Shown: positions 8,142 to 17,445 of the stretch, in pieces | Numbering within the stretch: the first letter of the stretch is position 1 | Layout: each line of letters begins with the position of its first letter | Assembly: GCF_026262505.1 (NCBI RefSeq) | Contig: NC_067203.1 | Coordinates: 14,210,392 to 14,274,391, forward strand | Origin: Trichomonas vaginalis G3 | Lineage: Eukaryota; Parabasalia; Trichomonadida; Trichomonadidae | Reading direction: 5' to 3' | DNA length: 64,000 nucleotides | Program-made: the position numbers and the translations under genes | The notes under the pieces: model-generated | The model's database searches: none | What the model was told of the DNA's origin: nothing | Seen by the model: only the letters and a program-made list of their open reading frames with translations

Positions 8142-9171
8142 ATGAGCTTGAAAGAAGTATTCGAACAACATCCATGGAGGTCATTTAAGAAGTTCAATGA
8201 AGCTGCAAAGAGTTGGGGATTTACTAACAGAGCTGAAGTGAAAAGGTTCTTTGACAAAAAATGTTGTACATCAAACAAAAATAAACCCTTACGACTACTT
8301 TTTACCAATTTACTCCAACGCTCCTGACGCATACCAATTTGACACTCTCATTCAAAGCAGAAAAGGAGGACATAAACCATTCCTCATCTTCATTAATGTT
8401 AACACTCGTAAAGCATATGCATATCCAATGAGGAAATAAAGGAACTCGTGAAGTGTTAAGAGTTTTACAAAAGTTTGTAGCAGAACATAGCCCAAGTACT
8501 TTAACATCAGACCAAGACAGTGCATACCTCAGCAATGAAATCACAGATTTTCTCATTAAGCATAACATAACTCACTACACTACTGAAGACCATAACCATA
8601 ACATACTCGGCATCATAAACCGCTTCATAAGGACTCTCAGAGATTTAAACCAAGAGCGAGACTTTACCGAAGAAACAATGAAACATTTTCTCGAAGTATA
8701 TAATTCCTCAACACATTCTACAACAGGACATACACCAAATTCAATGACACAATAACAAGAAGAAAAGTATATACAAAAGAAACGAAGCCAAACACAAAAT
8801 ATCAGAAATTCAACACAATTTACCCTCATTCCTGGTACAAAGTTCGTGTAGTTCTTGACGACAAACCGTTGACAAAGAAACGTTTAATGTTAAGTAGAAA
8901 CTATTATATCGTAGACTCTACGCAAGGTAATGGATATCTTATAAAAGCTGCTGACGACTCCATTGCGTTTTACCCTCGACATAAATTAGTTGAAAGTAGT
9001 AATGGCAAACTTGCTGAAACCATTGACGAAGCAAAGCGAGGAGTGGTTATTGAAATACTTGGCTACAACATAAACGATGACACTTATAAAGTAAGATATG
9101 AAGGAGGCGTTGAAGATGTTATACCATCTAAGAACTTGAGAGAGTCAAAGCCAACCATCTGGGACCATTAG
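8142..9171 (+). pseudogene. Maverick integrase (rve), broken
   Basis: The N-terminal part has a small basic helical region (FNEAAKSWGFTNRAEVKRFF). The core includes FLIFINVNTRKAYAYPM, LTSDQDSAYLSN (second Asp) and LGIINRFIRTLRDLN. The C-terminal part (8869-9171) is a small SH3/chromo-like beta domain (YKVRYEGGVEDVIPSKNL). This is the integrase that would insert the element with a 5-bp duplication. The copy is broken. Element 2 carries a homologue at 53364-54317. Confidence 0.8.
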
Positions 9172-9307
9172 AGCGGGAGTACTGGAAAGACAAAAATAAG
9201 CCAGAAAGAATAAGAAAAATTCTTCTAAACTTTTTCATTAGATGTAAATCAGACATGAACGAGAACAGTCATGATATCATTAATGGTACCATTTATTTTA
9301 ACATAAA

Positions 9308-9336
9308 GACGCAAAGCGGCGAGGACGAAGTCCATG
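9308..9336 (+). repeat. GC-rich double-hairpin module
   Basis: GACGCAAAGCGGC then GGACGAAGTCC followed by ATG: the same two-stem layout as the copies at 13754, 17411 and (reverse) 1458. It lies between the integrase gene and the KilA-N gene. Confidence 0.65.
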
Positions 9337-9365
9337 ACCAAAAATAATGTTTAGGATAGATGGTT

Positions 9366-9371
9366 AGATCT
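9366..9371. terminator. AGATCT palindrome at gene 3' end
   Basis: GGTTAGATCTACC preceded by AAAAATAATGTTTA, downstream of the integrase gene and upstream of the KilA-N leader. Confidence 0.35.
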
Positions 9372-9418
9372 ACCCTCATTTCTACCCTCACGAATTTTCA
9401 TGAATTCCTTAAGATAGA

Positions 9419-9475
9419 AAAAATAACGCTAATTTTTTTCTAACAAATTTTTTTATTTTGTATGTAAGAACAGAA
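9419..9475 (+). promoter_or_regulatory. Conserved leader of KilA-type genes, copy 1
   Basis: AAAATAACGCTAATTTTTTT, an A/T run, then TTGTATGTAAGAACAG and the start codon. Near-identical leaders precede the genes at 10303, 11397, 12093 and, diverged, 13587. Related reversed leaders occur in element 2. The nominal MYVRTE extension uses a TTG codon inside this leader and is not the start. Confidence 0.6.
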
Positions 9476-10137
9476 ATGTCAGTCGAAGCAAAAACATTCA
9501 CGAACAAATCTAATGGCGAAACATTCACAAAAGGCACTTATAACGGTATTGAAGTCTTACGTAGAGACAAGGATGGTTACATTAATGCAACAAATATGTG
9601 TCGGAGTTTAGGAAAGACTTTAGAAAGTTGTTGGAAAATAAGTCCTGGGAAGAGTATTATAAGGCATTTTGTGAAGAATATAGCAACCGCCGGAATACAG
9701 ACGGTTGGTTTTTATACAAAATTCATGCAGGAATTCCTGATGAAATCAAACAGGTTAGAGGAACGTATGTAGACCCAAGACTTATAAACTATATAGCAAT
9801 GTGGGCTTCTCCAAAATATTGCATAGCAGTTGGAAAAATTATGGACTCCATAGACAAGAAAGTTCATGAGAAATTAGATGAAGAAGAACTCGAAGATACA
9901 GTAGAGAATGCTAAACATTTGTTTGAAGAAGAAGTTAGAAAAATGCATGAAAAACAATTAGAACATGAATGTGAGATGTGTTATGGTTATAGAGATTCTC
10001 CATACGAACTAGACCAATGGGAACAAGAAGATTTAAAGAGAGAATTTAGAGAATATGAACTCGCTAAGATAGCATTAGAAGCTGCAGAAAAGAAGTTAAA
10101 AGTTTGGGGTCGTTTTGTACAAAAATATGGTGAGTAA
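9476..10137 (+). pseudogene. KilA-N domain protein, broken
   Basis: ATG at 9476 directly after the shared leader. The N-terminal KilA-N signature is clear: GTYNGIEVLRRDKDGYINAT then NMCRSLGK. Downstream are TYVDPRLINYIAMWASPKYC (end of the KilA-N fold) and a long helical tail. KilA-N is a DNA-binding domain of phages and large DNA viruses, often in expanded families. First gene of a cluster of four sharing leader and gene-end palindromes. The copy is broken. Confidence 0.75.
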
Positions 10138-10193
10138 ATGAACCATTTATTTTTGTCATAAACGACCAAAAATAATGTTTAGTATAGATGGTT

Positions 10194-10199
10194 AGATCT
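10194..10199. terminator. AGATCT palindrome at gene 3' end
   Basis: GGTTAGATCTACC after AATAATGTTTA, about 55 bp past the end of the KilA-N frame. Confidence 0.35.
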
Positions 10200-10302
10200 A
10201 CCCTCATTTCTACCCCATGAATTTTCATGAATTTCCTTAAGATAGAAAAATAACGCTAATTTTTTTCTAACAAATTTTTTTATCTTGTATGTAAGAACAG
10301 AA

Positions 10303-11151
10303 ATGTCAACAATCGGCACAACAACAATTCAAACAACTTCACCAAACTCATTAGTCATGAATCCAACATCTATGTTAGTAGAGATGAAAAGCTTTATTCC
10401 TTCTTCATATACTTTTGTAACAGAAATACAAAGAATAAAGCAGGAACTTTTAACAAGTAATTTAGACTGTACCGCACAGGATGAAGAAAATGAACAGTAT
10501 CTTTATGAAATGCAGGACATTATTGACCATTTGCCTAAACTACCTGAAGTTCAGCAGCAAAAACTAACTATTCCTGAATTCGATGAAATAGAAGTGAAAC
10601 CAACTGACTCAGTAGAAATAAAGAAGTTCATACGTAAAGTAAACTATGAGTTTCTAGGATATCATTGCAACCATAAAGTTATGGACAAAGATTGCGACAT
10701 GGTATATAAGAACATCTCTGACATATATAAATCGGTGGAGTTTAAGACATACGACAACTTTGTTTCATTAGCTGAAAAATGTGTATGGCAGATAAGAGAT
10801 AAAGATAGAAGAGGTAAGGTATGGAATGAACAGATAAAACCAACTGCTTCAGATTTAAAGAAAACCATTGACGCCTTAGTTGTTTTAGCTGGTAATGTTT
10901 CAATGTATAACGCACAAATGAATCCGCAATGTTCTAAATGTAAAGCAGCAATGAGGAAATATAACTACTCCGTCAAAGAGATAGAACGTATGAGAAACGA
11001 CTATGCAGACTTAAAGAAAGAAGCAGAGAAACCAGCAGAAGATAAAATGGACATGTTAGAATTTCTGAAACAAAAAACTATCCAACTGCTGACGATTTCC
11101 TTCTATCTGACGTCAAGAAGAAGTATAAAAGAAACTTTCGGCATTGTTTAA
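10303..11151 (+). CDS. Helical protein of the KilA cluster, function unknown
   Basis: 282 aa from the ATG at 10303, after the shared leader. It is mostly helical. The centre holds KKFIRKVNYEFLGYHCNHKVMD and later a Cys pair (PQCSKCKAAMRKYNYSVKE) that could bind a metal. The C-terminal part is a charged coiled coil (IERMRNDYADLKKEAEKPAE). Element 2 has a homologue of 304 aa at 44968-45882 with a longer C terminus. I do not recognise the family. Conservation next to KilA-N and GIY-YIG genes in two elements suggests a linked accessory role. Confidence 0.65.
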   Translation: MSTIGTTTIQTTSPNSLVMNPTSMLVEMKSFIPSSYTFVTEIQRIKQELLTSNLDCTAQDEENEQYLYEMQDIIDHLPKLPEVQQQKLTIPEFDEIEVKPTDSVEIKKFIRKVNYEFLGYHCNHKVMDKDCDMVYKNISDIYKSVEFKTYDNFVSLAEKCVWQIRDKDRRGKVWNEQIKPTASDLKKTIDALVVLAGNVSMYNAQMNPQCSKCKAAMRKYNYSVKEIERMRNDYADLKKEAEKPAEDKMDMLEFLKQKTIQLLTISFYLTSRRSIKETFGIV

Positions 11152-11266
11152 AACATTCGATGTACTAAAAGAAGAAATAGAAGCTACGAAATTGTTTTAG
11201 AATCTCACGAATTCATAACGTTTACCATGTAAAACGGTTATAAATAATGAGGGTAGAAATGAGGTT

Positions 11267-11272
11267 AGATCT
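11267..11272. terminator. AGATCT palindrome at gene 3' end
   Basis: GAGGTTAGATCTAACC with flanking GGGTAGAAATG, in the opposite orientation to the copies at 9366 and 10194, followed by CTAAACATTATTTTT. Confidence 0.35.
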
Positions 11273-11396
11273 AACCTTCTACCCTAAACATTATTTTTGC
11301 TGAAAAAATGACCAAATTTCATGAATTTCATTAGTTAGAAAAATAACGCTAATTTTTTTCTAAAGAAAATTTTTTATCTTGTATGTAAAGACAGTA

Positions 11397-12006
11397 ATGT
11401 CAAACATTGAGTTTGAAACAGTTAGAAAGATAGACAATGACACCAAGTGGTTAGAATAGGTGATTTAAACGTAAGATACTCAAAGAAATACAACAAATAT
11501 TCTTTGTCAGACATTATAACACCATCTGGAAAGAAAACAAAGGACTGGATTAGAATTGCTTCTACTCAAAAATTTTGGCAAGAAATCCTGGCTTATGATA
11601 TCGGTAAGATTCTATGGAACTACAGCATATCTCATCGACAAAAGTCTTATACCAATAATTCTTCTATGGATTGACCCTGTTGTTGGATATAACTTCATAA
11701 CATATGGTTCATTCGATACGGAACGTTGCAGTGAAGGCTTACTTTACATCGTTCAGAAATCGAAGGACTTCAATACAAAGAGATATAAGATAGGAAGAAC
11801 ATATAATATAACTCAAAGATATGACTCTACAGTCAATAGAGTCAAGGTTGTGTTTGTTAATGATATGAGAGCTGCGAAACAGAACTGCTTGAAGTTTTTG
11901 AGAAATGTATGGTGCTCCCACGAAAGGTAAAGAAAACGTTTGAAGTAGATGAGATAGATAAAGCTATAAAATTATTTGACAAAAGTTGCTGAAAAATACA
12001 TGTAAA
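11397..12006 (+). pseudogene. GIY-YIG-type (T5orf172/MUG113-like) protein, broken
   Basis: The ATG at 11397 follows the shared leader. The later part has GLLYIVQK, YKIGRTYNITQRYDS and VNDMRAA, matching the GIY-YIG nuclease variant found in phage and nucleocytoplasmic virus proteins, often behind KilA-N or BRO-N domains. The intact relative is at 43903-44550 in element 2. The element 1 copy is broken. Confidence 0.65.
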
Positions 12007-12092
12007 GCGTTTATTTTTGGTCTTTTGTGAAAGTCAGAAAATAACGCTAATTTTTTTCTAACAAATTTTTTATCTTGTATGTAAAGACAGTA

Positions 12093-12920
12093 ATGACAAC
12101 ATTAGAGAACACAACAACAGTTATAGTCCATGAAGCCATAAATGAAGAATACGAGTACATACAGTATAACAAACAATTACGTCTCATTCGTTCAGTCAAA
12201 GACGATATGTACCAAATGCAAAGTATAATGAACGCTCTTCGTTCTACAAAGCAAGCATATCATTGGTTTGAAAACCAACAGACAAAAGAACTTTTAGAAG
12301 AATTTCCTCATATGATTGCTTCCCTCGGAAAACCGGGGGAAGAGATTCCGTACGAAAATCGCAAGAATTTGGCTCCTGGTTTGAAAGGTTATTATGTTCA
12401 TAGACTTTTAGTAAATGCTGTAGCAATGTGGGCTTGGCCCCGTTATGCTTGTTATATTTTCATGATGTTAGATGAACTATATAAAGCAGAACGTGGAGAG
12501 ATGGAAAAGAAACTTCATGCAAAAGATGAAGTCATTGAATCCAAAGACAAAAGCATACAGAAAAGAATACCGCGTTCAGTACCAAAAGGAAAGGAAAAGA
12601 ACTATAAGTATATGATTTATACTGAAGAGATGGAAAATGAAGAAGATAAAGATATGGTTATGTTGCATTTAGTCAGAAGAAACAACAAAAGCTTTTACGA
12701 CCTTGCTAAGATATATAAATCTGACAGAAACTGGTTCTATCGTGAAAACTTACCGATTTCAATGACACCGAATGAGCAAATAAAGGAAATTGTCAAAAAT
12801 ACTCTTCCTCAAACACACTATGACATCAAAGGTTGCACAATACTTACATTCAAAGAAGACTTAACATTACTGAAGGAAAAAATAACAGAATATTTCGATA
12901 ACTTCAAAGAGGAAGAATGA
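12093..12920 (+). CDS. KilA-N-type protein with DUF3627-like C terminus
   Basis: 275 aa from the ATG at 12093 (MTTLENTTTV). The middle carries LLVNAVAMWAWPRYACYIFM, the KilA-N end signature shared with 9476-10137. A coiled coil follows (EKKLHAKDEVIESKDKSIQK). The C-terminal 110 residues (KYMIYTEEMENEEDKDMVML onward) resemble the DUF3627 module found after KilA-N in large DNA viruses. Probably DNA-binding. A GC-rich hairpin (CCCTCGGAAAACCGGGGG) lies in frame near residue 80. A broken relative is at 43024-43846. Confidence 0.7.
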   Translation: MTTLENTTTVIVHEAINEEYEYIQYNKQLRLIRSVKDDMYQMQSIMNALRSTKQAYHWFENQQTKELLEEFPHMIASLGKPGEEIPYENRKNLAPGLKGYYVHRLLVNAVAMWAWPRYACYIFMMLDELYKAERGEMEKKLHAKDEVIESKDKSIQKRIPRSVPKGKEKNYKYMIYTEEMENEEDKDMVMLHLVRRNNKSFYDLAKIYKSDRNWFYRENLPISMTPNEQIKEIVKNTLPQTHYDIKGCTILTFKEDLTLLKEKITEYFDNFKEEE

Positions 12921-12990
12921 AGTCACGACAACATTAACGAAGAAGTCACGACAACATTAACGAAGAGAGAATGAGGTGAAAAAACGGGTG

Positions 12991-12996
12991 AGATCT
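12991..12996. terminator. AGATCT palindrome between convergent genes
   Basis: GGTGAGATCTCACC, preceded by an AAGTCACGACAACATTAACG direct repeat. It lies between the convergent stops at 12920 and 13025. Compared with GGTTAGATCTAACC the arms have changed together. Confidence 0.4.
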
Positions 12997-13024
12997 CACC
13001 TCTTCACCAAAAATATATTTTTGC

Positions 13025-13497
13025 TTAAATAGCTTCAGGGTCTATTTCTTCAACCATTTCACTTCCTTCGTCAATGTCAATAGAAGCTTCTTCAACCTTT
13101 GGTAAGAATTTCTGTATGACATCTTTGTTCGTTATTGTCTTCAGAGATGAAGGATAATATTTCACATTTGTTTCACCTTTCTTATATTCTTTCTGTTCGG
13201 AAAGATTTAAAGCAATACTGAAGAAGTCAATGTTAGAGTTCTTTATAACAGTATAATGAGTATCTTTGACATTCACGAAGAAACTCTTTTGTTTCAAACT
13301 ACTGCTAACTCTTGTGAAGTATAACGTTTGCGGTCAATGACGATAGCTAATGGTCTGACATACTGACCAAACTTAGATTCTTTCACAAACTTCTTGTTAA
13401 AGATAACATTAACATTTGAAGCATTATTGAACTCATTCTTGATGGCAGTAGCGAGAGCATTGTATGAAAAGAACTTGTAATCTTGCATGTGTTTCAT
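13025..13497 (-). pseudogene. Small accessory gene before the polymerase, probably broken
   Basis: ATG at 13497 (MKHMQDYKFFSYNALATAIK). The region reads as two short overlapping frames, the second lacking its own ATG. Mixed alpha/beta content: VNVIFNKKFVKESKFGQYV, then HYTVIKNSNIDFFSIALNL, with an acidic end (EEASIDIDEGSEMVEEIDPE). It is divergent to 13587. Size, acidic tail and position near PolB would fit a DNA-binding accessory, but this is speculation. Confidence 0.35.
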
Positions 13498-13534
13498 TAT
13501 AATAAAAAGTTCGAAATATTTTAAAACTAGCCTT

Positions 13535-13586
13535 AAAAAATCTAAGCTAATTTTTTTCTAAGAAATTTTTTTATTTCCTACTAAAG
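13535..13586 (+). promoter_or_regulatory. Diverged KilA-type leader before the replication genes
   Basis: CTAAGCTAATTTTTTTCTAA and an A/T run precede the ATG at 13587, matching the first half of the leaders at 9419, 10248, 11340 and 12036 but not the GTATGTAAGAACAG end. Confidence 0.4.
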
Positions 13587-14375
13587 ATGTATCGGAAGTT
13601 GTCTAAGTTAGAACACTCGGAAATAAAACAACTTCTTACAGAAGCTAACATAGAAGTAGCAAAGCATTACGCAACAAACAAAAAGGCACTCGCTGACTTC
13701 ATTAAAGACTATAATGGTGCAATAAGTTATGATAGAATTCATGAGTTCATAAAGCCGCAACGCGGCGAGGACGAAGTCCATGCAAGAGCATTTCCTTTAA
13801 ATGACGTTGCTATTGACTTATATCATAGACGTTCAGTACCTCATGAAGTAAGAAGAGAAATGTTTGACATAACAAATGTAAACGTTGGTAAAACACGAAA
13901 GAGAGACGACACACTGAAACAACAGAGAAGAGAGATGTTTAAAAGTGCTATAGAACAAGTTCGCAAAGCTAACGATGTCCTTCGTTCCATTGACGACAAA
14001 CCAAAAGAAGGTGAGAGATGGTTAAAGAAAGATGAAGAGAATAGGAAGAGAAATGTGAGGTCAGGCAATAGACTCATTGACTTTAACATCGAAGCTTTAG
14101 ATGAACCAAACAGAGACTACTTACACAAACATTTCGGTAAGGTTTTCATGAGACTCTTAGAGAAGATTAAAATAAACTCCCAACAAAGATGGATGGTATG
14201 TTATAAACTTGGTGGAAAGTATGAATGTTCTACGTTAAACCTCAATAATATTGGAACATTACTACATCAGCTCTTGAAGGAGAACTTTATATCAGAGATA
14301 GAAGCAAATGCTGCAGGTATTGTTGAAATGCACTATGACTTCTTCTTGACAAACATAAAGAATCTTACGAAATAA
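13587..14375 (+). CDS. Hypothetical protein upstream of PolB
   Basis: 262 aa, ATG at 13587, ending 2 bp before the next start. Basic and helical (RKRDDTLKQQRREMFKSAIE, then EQVRKANDVLRSID). The C-terminal part (QQRWMVCYKLGGKYECSTLN) looks like a small beta domain with aromatic residues. A GC-rich double hairpin (13754-13782) is read in frame as KPQRGEDEVHA. The tight spacing suggests a single replication operon-like unit with PolB. It could be a terminal-protein-like or DNA-binding factor; no family recognised. Confidence 0.5.
   Translation: MYRKLSKLEHSEIKQLLTEANIEVAKHYATNKKALADFIKDYNGAISYDRIHEFIKPQRGEDEVHARAFPLNDVAIDLYHRRSVPHEVRREMFDITNVNVGKTRKRDDTLKQQRREMFKSAIEQVRKANDVLRSIDDKPKEGERWLKKDEENRKRNVRSGNRLIDFNIEALDEPNRDYLHKHFGKVFMRLLEKIKINSQQRWMVCYKLGGKYECSTLNLNNIGTLLHQLLKENFISEIEANAAGIVEMHYDFFLTNIKNLTK
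13754..13782 (+). repeat. GC-rich double-hairpin module in frame
   Basis: GCCGCAACGCGGC then GGACGAAGTCC and ATG, inside the gene 13587-14375, encoding PQRGEDEVHA. The peptide echoes the PQSGEGEAR encoded by the copy at 1458. Confidence 0.7.
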
Positions 14376-14377
14376 AG

Positions 14378-14938
14378 ATGTATGATTTAACAGAATATGA
14401 AGGCTTAACGATGTCAGATGTAAAGAAAGGAAAGCCACAGAAGCGACCATATAGAGATGAAAGCACACTGACAAATGACCAGAAAGCCATTTTGGAAGCT
14501 CTTAAGCAAACAGGAAACCCAGCACTTATAGAAAGCTTTTGGAAAGATAATGGTGAAAAGAAGTTTTATAAGAAGAGAAGCGGTCAGTTCTGGAAGTATC
14601 TTTGCACATTACCTATAAATCTTGAACGCTACCAAATCTTCAATGAACTGAACAAAAGAACTGCAGCACTTATGACAGAAGACAATTGTTTCGTTTATGC
14701 TTGCATTCAGGCTGGAGTAAATGAAGAAACTATTGACCACATGAGAGAAGTCATTCGTGTTAGAGACTTTCCTCAAAGTAAAGTACAAGAAATTTCTGAC
14801 GCAACAGGTATAGTATTTAATGTTACCATTGGTTATTTCGACAACTCCAAAGATAACAGAATAATTCACATATACAAAAAGAATGTGAAACTGCTCGAAC
14901 TATTGACTTACTTCTTGTTGAAGACCACTACATGCTAA
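14378..14938 (+). CDS. N-terminal region of the polymerase locus (OTU-like signature)
   Basis: 186 aa, ATG at 14378. Contains MTEDNCFVYACIQAG, which resembles the D-x-x-C motif of OTU-like cysteine proteases; DHYML, a possible His motif, lies just downstream in the locus. In Polinton polymerases such a protease-like domain has been reported ahead of the exonuclease domain; the assignment here is inference. It overlaps the start of the next frame (14932) by 7 bp. The locus is counted among the broken ones. Confidence 0.45.
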   Translation: MYDLTEYEGLTMSDVKKGKPQKRPYRDESTLTNDQKAILEALKQTGNPALIESFWKDNGEKKFYKKRSGQFWKYLCTLPINLERYQIFNELNKRTAALMTEDNCFVYACIQAGVNEETIDHMREVIRVRDFPQSKVQEISDATGIVFNVTIGYFDNSKDNRIIHIYKKNVKLLELLTYFLLKTTTC

Positions 14939-17364
14939 ACGAAAGATTACCAACGACAACATACTTCATCAGAAATTACAGAGAAATCTTGAAGGAGTGT
15001 GGTGGAATGAACATTGAGAAACAGATGAAGATTTATACAAAGAGAGAAGATAAATATGTAGTTCGTAATGATAGAACTACACCTCTATGGGATGTTATGA
15101 AAACATTGTGGGAGCGTAAATATTTCGAACCTATTTCTTATGGAGAACTTTTCACATATACGACTGACTTATATAAACAGAACCTTGCACCATTTAAAGA
15201 TTTGACATATGCTCCAAAGTATTGTGTACAACTGAAGAAGAAAGCCGAGTCAAAAGAAGTAAATAAAAATAAGTGCAAGTTCATTCCTGAGCACGTTTTC
15301 TTTGCTGACTTTGAGTGCAGTACTGATGGCTTTCATAAAGCTTTTAACATATGTTATGACAGTGAAGATGGTTCAGTGAGTGAAAGCATTTGGGGTCAGA
15401 ACTGTGCAACAGAATTTTTGGAGCGACTTCCTGACAAGAGTTTAGTATATTTCCATAACCTCAGTTATGATATAAACTTCATCTTAAGACACATGACAGA
15501 AGTGAAAGGAACTCCCATCATTAAAGGTTCACGAACAATGCAAATAACTGGCTTATATAAAGGCAGGGCAATTATTATAAAAGACTCTTACAGTGTTATA
15601 AATAAGAAGCTTAAACTATTTCCTGCTATGTTTAACTTACAAACAGGACCGAAAGAAGTATTTCCATACAACTACTACAGCAGTACTTTGTTAGCAAATG
15701 ACAACAGAACTGGTGTCATTTCTGAAGCATGTAAGTTTATCCAGGATGCGGATACATTCATGAAAAACATAGATTCCATCAAAGGTTGCAGAATAGATGA
15801 AAACCACTTCGACTTAGAAAAGTATAGCACATTTTATTGCAAACAAGATGTAAGAATTTTAAGAGAAGGTTTTGTTAAGTTCCGCAATGACATATTGAAA
15901 GAGTTTGATTTAAACGTTTATGACTACGTTAGTATTTGTTCAATTGCTAACAAATTGTTTGAGAACAGAGTGTACTTCCCGAATGGAAATTTATATGACC
16001 TCTCAAATAAACCAAGAGAATTTATTTCACGCTGTATTCAAGGTGGAAGATGTATGTTGTCAGATAACATTAAACAAAAGAGCGAAAAGAAGCTCATTGC
16101 TGACTTCGATGCTGTTTCATTATATCCATCAGCTATAGCAAGACTTTATACTTTAGAAGGTATACCGAAAGTATTGAAGAAAGAAATGTTAAGCACAGAG
16201 TATCTCATGAGACATTTATTCGATGACGACCAAAAGGAACCCATTGGTGAAAAGTTTATGTCTGGTTTCTTTGTTCTCATTAAGATAACAGAGATTGGCA
16301 TACATAGACACTTTCCTTTAATAGTTTGTGACCCTGAACTAAATCCAGAACTTAACGTTCCCAGAAGTTCAAACACTTGCTGTTTAATGTATGTTGACCA
16401 TATAACATTACAAGACCTCATAAAATATCAAGGTGTCAAATGTGAAGTGTTGCAAGGATACTATTACGATGGAAACAGAGATATTAGAATAAGAGATGAA
16501 GTAAAGAAGTTGTTTGAATTAAGGTTAAAGTATAAGAAAGAAGGAAATCCTTTGCAAGAAAATATAAAGCTCATTCTGAACAGTATTTATGGCAAAACTA
16601 TTCTATCTCCTATTGAGTCAAAAATAACCATAGTAAATGACAAAGATGCTATAAGATATGCCATCAGAAACTACAACCATATCATTAAATTTGAAGGTTT
16701 GGATGGTTCAGATAAAACTATTTTCAAGCTAACGAAAAGCATTTGCAGACACTTTAACTTCTGTCCACTTGGTGTTAACATTCTGTCTATGTCGAAGAGA
16801 ATAATGTGTGAAGTATTCTGTACTGCAGAAGATATGGGACTTCAAATATTTTACCAGGACTGCGATAGCATGCATATTTTCAATGAAGACATACCAAAGC
16901 TTGCAGCAGAGTTTAAGAAGAGATACGGTAGAGAACTTATAGGAAAGAACCTTGGTCAATTTCATTCTGACTTCGCAGAAATAACACCTGGAAAACAAAG
17001 TTTAGCATACAAGTCAATATTTTGTGGAAAGAAGACTTACATAGACTTACTCACGAATGATTTAAATGAAGTTGCATTTCATGCACGTTGTAAAGGTGTA
17101 AAACAAGACGTTCTTGCTTTAACCGCTAATGAAATGTTTCCTGAAGCTATACAATGCTATTACAATGAAGATAAGAACATTCACATACCTGTTGGAACAT
17201 ATGACAAAGACTCTGAGTTCAGTGTTATGAAGTTATATAAAGCACTTTATGACGGTCAAGAGATTGGATTTGACTTATGTAAGTCTGCTACACCTGCATT
17301 TGAAGAGAAGTTTAACTTCTCAATAACGACTAAAACAAGCTTTATTCGTAAGTTGAAGTTCTGA
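14932..17364 (+). CDS. Protein-primed family B DNA polymerase
   Basis: 810 aa. Exonuclease motifs: ADFECS (Exo I), FHNLSYDINFIL (Exo II), YCKQDVRIL (Exo III). Polymerase motifs: ADFDAVSLYPSAI (motif A, DxxSLYPS), LILNSIYGKTIL (motif B, NSxYG) and YQDCDSMHIF (motif C, DxD). The spacing between exonuclease and palm fits the protein-primed group used by Polintons, virophages and linear plasmids, which replicate linear DNA from a terminal protein. All catalytic motifs are present. The largest gene of element 1. Confidence 0.93.
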   Translation: MLNERLPTTTYFIRNYREILKECGGMNIEKQMKIYTKREDKYVVRNDRTTPLWDVMKTLWERKYFEPISYGELFTYTTDLYKQNLAPFKDLTYAPKYCVQLKKKAESKEVNKNKCKFIPEHVFFADFECSTDGFHKAFNICYDSEDGSVSESIWGQNCATEFLERLPDKSLVYFHNLSYDINFILRHMTEVKGTPIIKGSRTMQITGLYKGRAIIIKDSYSVINKKLKLFPAMFNLQTGPKEVFPYNYYSSTLLANDNRTGVISEACKFIQDADTFMKNIDSIKGCRIDENHFDLEKYSTFYCKQDVRILREGFVKFRNDILKEFDLNVYDYVSICSIANKLFENRVYFPNGNLYDLSNKPREFISRCIQGGRCMLSDNIKQKSEKKLIADFDAVSLYPSAIARLYTLEGIPKVLKKEMLSTEYLMRHLFDDDQKEPIGEKFMSGFFVLIKITEIGIHRHFPLIVCDPELNPELNVPRSSNTCCLMYVDHITLQDLIKYQGVKCEVLQGYYYDGNRDIRIRDEVKKLFELRLKYKKEGNPLQENIKLILNSIYGKTILSPIESKITIVNDKDAIRYAIRNYNHIIKFEGLDGSDKTIFKLTKSICRHFNFCPLGVNILSMSKRIMCEVFCTAEDMGLQIFYQDCDSMHIFNEDIPKLAAEFKKRYGRELIGKNLGQFHSDFAEITPGKQSLAYKSIFCGKKTYIDLLTNDLNEVAFHARCKGVKQDVLALTANEMFPEAIQCYYNEDKNIHIPVGTYDKDSEFSVMKLYKALYDGQEIGFDLCKSATPAFEEKFNFSITTKTSFIRKLKF

Positions 17365-17410
17365 GGTCATTTATTTTTGTCAGCAATGAGGTCATTCGCG
17401 ATAAAAATAA

Positions 17411-17438
17411 GCCGCTAGCGGCAAGGGCGAAGCCCATG
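17411..17438 (+). repeat. GC-rich double-hairpin module, intergenic
   Basis: GCCGCTAGCGGC then GGGCGAAGCCC and ATG, between the convergent ends of PolB (17364) and the gene at 17446. Both stems differ from the 13754 copy by paired changes. Confidence 0.65.
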
Positions 17439-17445
17439 TGGTCAT

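Noticed and set aside
9458-9475. MYVRTE N-terminal extension of the KilA-N gene (also before 10303 and 12093)
   Set aside because: It starts at TTG inside the conserved leader. In the 44550 gene the equivalent codons are out of frame, so the block is not coding.
9459-9475. GTATGT...ACAG in the KilA leader as a mini-intron
   Set aside because: It matches the Trichomonas 5' splice consensus and an AG end, but is only about 14 nt, far below known intron sizes, and lacks the ACTAACACACAG branch/acceptor.
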